The notes under the pieces: generated by a model
What the model saw: the letters and a program-made list of their open reading frames with translations, nothing else
What the model was told of the DNA's origin: nothing
The model's database searches: none
Part shown: in pieces, positions 60,297-64,000 of the stretch
Numbering within the stretch: position 1 is the stretch's first letter
Layout of the letters: each line of letters begins with the position of its first letter
From: Nonomuraea sp. PA05
GTDB taxonomy: Bacteria > Actinomycetota > Actinomycetes > Streptosporangiales > Streptosporangiaceae
Length of the DNA stretch: 64,000 nt
Direction: 5' to 3'
Assembly: GCF_008086045.1 (NCBI RefSeq)
Contig: NZ_VSEY01000016.1
Coordinates: 1 to 64,000, forward strand
Program-made: the position numbers and the translations under genes

Positions 60297-60324
60297 GCCA
60301 CCACTGGGACGAGTACGCGATCAT
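60286..60324 (-). CDS. trpL: trp leader peptide
   Basis: A 12-codon frame from ATG 60324 to TAG 60286 encodes MIAYSSQWWPAS, with two adjacent tryptophan codons at residues 8-9. AAGGTGAGG lies at proper distance before the ATG. It is too short for ordinary gene finders. The position immediately ahead of alternative hairpins and 100 bases before trpD is the classical arrangement for tryptophan attenuation. Confidence 0.85.
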   Translation of the reverse strand: MIAYSSQWWPAS

Positions 60325-60426
60325 GCCCTCACCTTAGCAGACGCCCTTGATCCACATAGGGAGCCATCCAGCTATGTCGCCCGCACCCATGCTTGGCGCG
60401 GCACACACCGCATAACCTGTCGAAGT

Positions 60427-61179
60427 ATGGCGAAGGAGCTGACGGGGCGCACCGCGCTGGTGACGGGGGCCGGGGCCGGCATCGGGGCCGCGTGCGCCCG
60501 GCGGCTGGCCGCGGCGGGGGCCAGGGTGCTGGTCGTGGACCTGCGGGCGGAGTCCGCGGAGAAGGTGGCCGCCGAGGTGGGCGGCACCGCCGTGGTGGCC
60601 GACCTGAGCGATCCCGGCTTCGTGGCGGCGCTGCCCGACGAGCCGGTGGACATCGTGGTGAACAACGCCGGGTTCCAGCACGTGGCGCCGATCGAGGAGT
60701 TCCCGCCCGAGGTGTTCGCCACCATGCTCAGGGTGATGGTCGAGGCGCCGTTCCTGATCGCGCGCCGGGTGCTGCCCGGCATGTACGCCAGGGGCTGGGG
60801 CCGGTTCGTGAACATCTCCTCGGTGCACGGGCTGCGGGCCTCGCCGTACAAGTCGGCGTACACGACGGCCAAGCACGGGCTGGAGGGCTTGTCCAAGGTG
60901 GTGGCGCTCGAAGGGGCGCCGCACGGGGTGACCTCTGTCTGCGTCTGCCCCGCGTACGTGCGCACCGGGCTGGTCGAGGCGCAGATCGCCGACCAGGCCA
61001 AGGTGCACGGCATCGCAGCGGAGGAGGTCGTGCGTGACATCATGCTGGCGCCTGCCGCGATCAAACGGCTGATCGAGCCCGAGGAGGTGGCCGAGCTGGT
61101 CGCGTACCTGTGCGGGCCCGCCGGATCGTTCGTCACGGGCGTGTCGTTGCCGGTGGACGGCGGCTGGACGGCCCGATAG
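60427..61179 (+). CDS. Short-chain dehydrogenase, 3-hydroxybutyrate-dehydrogenase-like
   Basis: The 250-residue SDR has the NAD motif ALVTGAGAGIGAACARRLAA (about 10-29), NNAG (NNAGFQHVAPIEEFP, near residue 80), and the catalytic Ser and Tyr/Lys in NISSVHGLRASPYKSAYTTAKHG, given as NISSVHG and SAYTTAKHG. The end is VTGVSLPVDGGW. The HVAPIEEFP segment, SPYKSAY and CPAYVRTGLVE are typical of D-3-hydroxybutyrate dehydrogenases. Association with a PucR-type regulator and an MHS transporter supports hydroxybutyrate or similar acid use. ATG at 60427; the longer frame upstream runs through trpD antisense and is spurious. One-base overlap with the next gene. Confidence 0.85.
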   Translation: MAKELTGRTALVTGAGAGIGAACARRLAAAGARVLVVDLRAESAEKVAAEVGGTAVVADLSDPGFVAALPDEPVDIVVNNAGFQHVAPIEEFPPEVFATMLRVMVEAPFLIARRVLPGMYARGWGRFVNISSVHGLRASPYKSAYTTAKHGLEGLSKVVALEGAPHGVTSVCVCPAYVRTGLVEAQIADQAKVHGIAAEEVVRDIMLAPAAIKRLIEPEEVAELVAYLCGPAGSFVTGVSLPVDGGWTAR

Positions 61180-63119
61180 TGAGCACCCGCTTCCTCGAAC
61201 TGCTGGCACGGGAGGCCTCCGCCGTCGAGTTCGAGGGGCCGATCATCCAGGCCAGGGCCGCCGGGGCGGACGCGGCGGCGATCGAGGAGCTGGAGCGCGC
61301 CAAGGTCGAGGCGCTGAAGGTGCGCGACCTGCTGAAACGGCGGGCCAGGCGCGAGGCGGAGCTGTCGGCGCTGTACGACACGGCCGGCGACCTGGCGGCG
61401 CTGCGCGACCTCGACGCCGTGCTGGAGGCCATCGTGCACCGGGCCAGGCAGCTCCTGGCCACCGACGTGGCGTACATGACGTTGCACGACCCCGAGCGGG
61501 GCGACACGTACATGCGGGTCACCGACGGGTCCATCTCGGCCAAGTTCCGGGCGTTGCGGCTGGCCATGGGGCACGGGCTGGGCGGGCTGGTGGCGCAGAC
61601 GGCGGTGCCGTACGCGACGGCCGACTACTTCGCCGACGCCAGGTTCCGGCACCGCGAGCACATCGACGACGCGGTCAAGGAGGAGGGCCTGGTCGCCATC
61701 CTCGGCGTGCCGCTGCGGCTGGGGCAGCGGGTGATCGGCGTGCTGATGGCGGCCAACCGCAGCGCCAGGCCGTTCCACCAGGAGGAGGTGTCGCTGCTGG
61801 CGAGCCTGGCGGCGCACGCCGCCGTCGCGATCGACAACGCCAGGCTGTTGCAGGAGACCAGGAACGCGCTGGAGGAGCTGTCGCAGGCGCACAGGACGGC
61901 CAGGGAGCACGGCGAGGCCGTGGAGCGGGCCGCCATGGCGCACGACAGGATGACCTCGCTGGTGCTGCGCGGTGGCGGGATCGAGGACGTGGCGGCCGTG
62001 GTGACCGACGTGCTGGGCGGCTCGCTGGCCGTGCTGGACGACCTCGGCCGGGCCATCAGCGGCGACGTGGGCGAGCTGGACGCCGGGGTGTTCGAGGCGG
62101 CGCAGGCGTCCAGGGCGCTGGGGCGCACCGTGCGCAGGGGGGATCTGCTGATCGCGTCGGTGGACGTGGGCGGCGAGCCGCTGTGCACGCTGATCCTGCG
62201 CAGCGACGACGCCGACGAGCGCATCCTGGAGCGGGCGGCGCTGGTGTGCGCGTTGCTGCTGCTGTTCCGCAGAAGCGTGGCGGAGGCGGAGGGGCGGGTC
62301 AGGGGCGAGCTGCTCGACGACCTGATCTATCGGCCTGGCTCGCCGGGGCTGGCCGACCGGGCGCGGCGGCTGGGCATGGACCTGGGCGCGCCGCACGTGG
62401 TGGTGGTCGCCAAGCACGGGGGGCAGCGCGAGCGGGCGGCGTTCTGGGCGTCGTCGCAGGCGACTCTCCGGCACGGGCTGGCGGCCGGGCGGGGTGACGA
62501 GGTCGTGCTGCTGCTGCCCGGCGACGACCCTGGAGGGCTGGCGCAGCGGGTGGCTCGCGAGCTGACGTCGTCGCTGCACAGCCCAGCGACGGCGGGCGCG
62601 TCATGCGTGGCGCTGCCCGCCGCGGGGCCGCCTCCGCCGGGCTCGGCCGGGCGCGGGGCGCAAGACCAGAGCGCGGCCGGGCAGGTGGCGCACGACGTGG
62701 CCGCCGCCTACCAGGACGCGCGGCGGTGCGCCGAGGCGCTGATCGCGCTGGGGCGGGCCGGTGACGGCGCGAGCGCGGCCGAGCTGGGCTTCGTGGGCCT
62801 GCTCGTCGGCGACGGCCGCGACGTGCACGGCTTCGTCGGCAGGACGCTCGGCGCGGTCATCGACTACGACGCCCGCAGGGGCACCGCCCTGACGGACACG
62901 CTGGCCGCCTACTTCGGCACCGGCGGCTCACCGTCGCGCACGGCCGAGACCATGCACATCCACGTCAACACCGTCACGCAGCGGCTGGACCGCATCGGGA
63001 AGCTGCTCGGCGAGGGCTGGCTGGAGCCTGAGCGGGCGCTGGAGATCCAGCTCGCCCTGCGCCTGCACCGGCTCGGCCACACATCCTCCCCTGACACTAT
63101 GGGACCCGACGCCATATGA
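61179..63119 (+). CDS. GAF-domain PucR/CdaR-family transcriptional regulator
   Basis: The 646-residue regulator has an N-terminal coiled coil (about 15-75) and a GAF domain (about 75-235; ELSALYDTAGDLAALRDLDA, MGHGLGGLVAQTAVPYATADY and GVLMAANRSARPFHQEEV). A middle CdaR-like region follows, then the PucR C-terminal helix-turn-helix (about 585-640; LAAYFGTGGSPSRTAETMHI, HVNTVTQRLDRIGKLLG). GTG at 61179 overlaps the SDR stop by one base, so translation is coupled. It probably senses an organic acid and controls the SDR and the transporter downstream. Confidence 0.88.
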   Translation: MSTRFLELLAREASAVEFEGPIIQARAAGADAAAIEELERAKVEALKVRDLLKRRARREAELSALYDTAGDLAALRDLDAVLEAIVHRARQLLATDVAYMTLHDPERGDTYMRVTDGSISAKFRALRLAMGHGLGGLVAQTAVPYATADYFADARFRHREHIDDAVKEEGLVAILGVPLRLGQRVIGVLMAANRSARPFHQEEVSLLASLAAHAAVAIDNARLLQETRNALEELSQAHRTAREHGEAVERAAMAHDRMTSLVLRGGGIEDVAAVVTDVLGGSLAVLDDLGRAISGDVGELDAGVFEAAQASRALGRTVRRGDLLIASVDVGGEPLCTLILRSDDADERILERAALVCALLLLFRRSVAEAEGRVRGELLDDLIYRPGSPGLADRARRLGMDLGAPHVVVVAKHGGQRERAAFWASSQATLRHGLAAGRGDEVVLLLPGDDPGGLAQRVARELTSSLHSPATAGASCVALPAAGPPPPGSAGRGAQDQSAAGQVAHDVAAAYQDARRCAEALIALGRAGDGASAAELGFVGLLVGDGRDVHGFVGRTLGAVIDYDARRGTALTDTLAAYFGTGGSPSRTAETMHIHVNTVTQRLDRIGKLLGEGWLEPERALEIQLALRLHRLGHTSSPDTMGPDAI

Positions 63120-63143
63120 GTGACCCCGGTCACAACCTACGGT
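63120..63143. promoter_or_regulatory. CRP-like palindrome and -10 element before the MHS transporter
   Basis: GTGACCCCGGTCAC (63120-63133) is a perfect dyad fitting GTGA-N6-TCAC and the GTG(N)6GNCAC pattern reported for Streptomyces Crp (from memory). TACGGT at 63138-63143 ends seven bases before the ATG at 63151, so the transporter may have its own leaderless transcript with the dyad covering the -35 position. The site is nearly identical to the one at 14263-14276. Confidence 0.45.
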
Positions 63144-63150
63144 GACCGGC

Positions 63151-64000
63151 ATGGCCACTTCCATCAAGAAGATCGTCGCCGCGAGCCTGATCGGCACCAC
63201 CATCGAGTGGTACGACTTCTTCCTGTACGGCTCGGCAGCCGCCCTGGTGTTCAACAAGCTCTTCTTCCCCGAGTCCGACCCGCTGACCGGCACGCTGCTG
63301 TCGTTCCTCACCTACGCCGTCGGATTCGTCGCCCGCCCGCTCGGCGGCCTGGTCTTCGGCCACTTCGGCGACCGGATCGGCCGCAAGACGCTGCTGGTCG
63401 TCAGCCTGCTGCTGATGGGCGCGGCGACGTTCCTGATCGGCTGCCTGCCGACGTACGAGACGCTGGGCCCGGCGGCGGCGCTGCTGCTGACGTCGCTGCG
63501 GCTGGTGCAGGGCTTCGCGCTCGGCGGCGAGTGGGGCGGCGCGGTGCTGATCGTCTCCGAGCACGGCGACACGGCGCGGCGCGGCTTCTGGGCGTCCTGG
63601 CCGCAGGCCGGCGCCCCCGGCGGGAACCTGCTGGCCACCGGCGTGCTGGCGGCGCTGGCCGCCTGGCAGTCGGACGAGGCGTTCCTGGCGTGGGGGTGGC
63701 GGGTGCCGTTCCTGCTGTCGGGCGTGCTGGTGCTGATCGGCCTGTGGATCCGGCTGTCGATCAGCGAGTCGCCGGTCTTCAAGCAGGCCCCGCCGGAGCT
63801 GCGGCCCCCGATCGTCGTGGTGCTGCGGCACCACTCCAAGGACGTGCTCGTCGCGATCGGCGCCCGCCTGGCGGAGAACATCTCGTTCTACCTGCTGACC
63901 GTCTTCGTGATCACCTACGCCAAGCAGACCGGCATCGACAACTCGACCGTGCTGACCGCGGTGCTGATCTCCTCGGGCATCCACTTCGTGACGATCCCGC
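63151..64000 (+). CDS. MHS-family MFS transporter (metabolite:H+ symporter), partial
   Basis: The frame from ATG 63151 is open to the end of the window (283 codons seen), so the C-terminal third is missing. It starts MATSIKKIVAASLIGTTIEW, the hallmark of metabolite:H+ symporters, with YDFFLYGSAAALVF and FVARPLGGLVFGHFGDRIGRKTLL (as ARPLGGLVFGHFGDRIGRKT). RLVQGFALGGEWGGAVLIVSEH and PFLLSGVLVLIGLWIRLSISESPVF follow, in parts QGFALGGEWGGA and IRLSISESPVF. This group carries citrate, shikimate, proline/betaine and similar acids. Third gene after the SDR and PucR genes; likely takes up the acid they process. Confidence 0.88.
   Translation, partial: MATSIKKIVAASLIGTTIEWYDFFLYGSAAALVFNKLFFPESDPLTGTLLSFLTYAVGFVARPLGGLVFGHFGDRIGRKTLLVVSLLLMGAATFLIGCLPTYETLGPAAALLLTSLRLVQGFALGGEWGGAVLIVSEHGDTARRGFWASWPQAGAPGGNLLATGVLAALAAWQSDEAFLAWGWRVPFLLSGVLVLIGLWIRLSISESPVFKQAPPELRPPIVVVLRHHSKDVLVAIGARLAENISFYLLTVFVITYAKQTGIDNSTVLTAVLISSGIHFVTIP

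Noticed and set aside
59167..60420. The first ~420 codons of a long plus-strand frame that continues into the SDR gene.
   Set aside because: This part is antisense to trpD and its attenuator; SDR homology begins only at the ATG at 60427.

Overview
This window comes from a high-GC Gram-positive actinomycete chromosome. The evidence is the very high G+C, frequent GTG/TTG starts, GTGA/ATGA stop-start overlaps and many actinobacterial families (DUF5999, DUF6542, DUF4245, DUF1707, PASTA-less Ser/Thr kinases, MHS transporters). The order ychF - DUF6542 - ispH - lipid-droplet-associated-protein homologue - xseA ... xseB - DUF4245 - glpX ... fumarase matches, as I recall it, the conserved Rv1098c-Rv1112 neighbourhood of mycobacteria. 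I infer a Streptosporangiales organism of the Nonomuraea type; the genus is not proven by the sequence.

Layout. 0-6.9 kb is accessory. It holds a PHP phosphoesterase, a Clp-N protein, two inverted paralogues of unknown function, a cluster of tiny membrane proteins, a broken double-GNAT acetyltransferase, an AAA ATPase with a C-terminal nuclease-like domain, and a GntR/hypothetical divergent pair. 7-17.9 kb holds two different succinate dehydrogenases in opposite orientation: a cytochrome b558-type sdhCAB on the minus strand, apparently leaderless and with a LysR box at about -65, and an actinobacterial Sdh1-type operon on the plus strand behind two CRP-like palindromes. Between them lie a LysR regulator and a receiver-PP2C / histidine kinase / Rcp1-like receiver cassette.

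17.9-31.9 kb is a minus-strand run. It has two surface proteins with low-complexity tracts, a Nudix hydrolase, a transglycosylase/NlpC-P60 hydrolase, and TcpC-, VirB6-, VirB4-, TcpE/MinD- and TcpD-like proteins. This is a type IV secretion-like machine without a visible relaxase, coupling protein or integrase. 32-45.6 kb is a conserved housekeeping block (ychF, rmuC, ispH, xseA, xseB, glpX) interrupted by TetR-controlled genes and GC-rich tandem arrays. 45.8-51.9 kb holds transport and regulatory genes (DUF998, TetR, MFS, Gfo/Idh/MocA, MocR plus EamA). 52-59.1 kb has a class I fumarase, DUF5999, two tandem Ser/Thr kinases and fumC. 59.1-64 kb has trpD behind a tryptophan leader peptide and attenuator, then a probable 3-hydroxybutyrate dehydrogenase / PucR-type regulator / MHS transporter operon that runs off the end.

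Metabolically the window is rich in TCA steps (two succinate dehydrogenases, two fumarases) plus gluconeogenic FBPase. Regulatory DNA readable by eye includes a leaderless sdh promoter, TetR operators, a trp attenuator, CRP-like sites and a perfect interleaved pair of inverted repeats compatible with an H-type pseudoknot upstream of a small gene at 32.5 kb.
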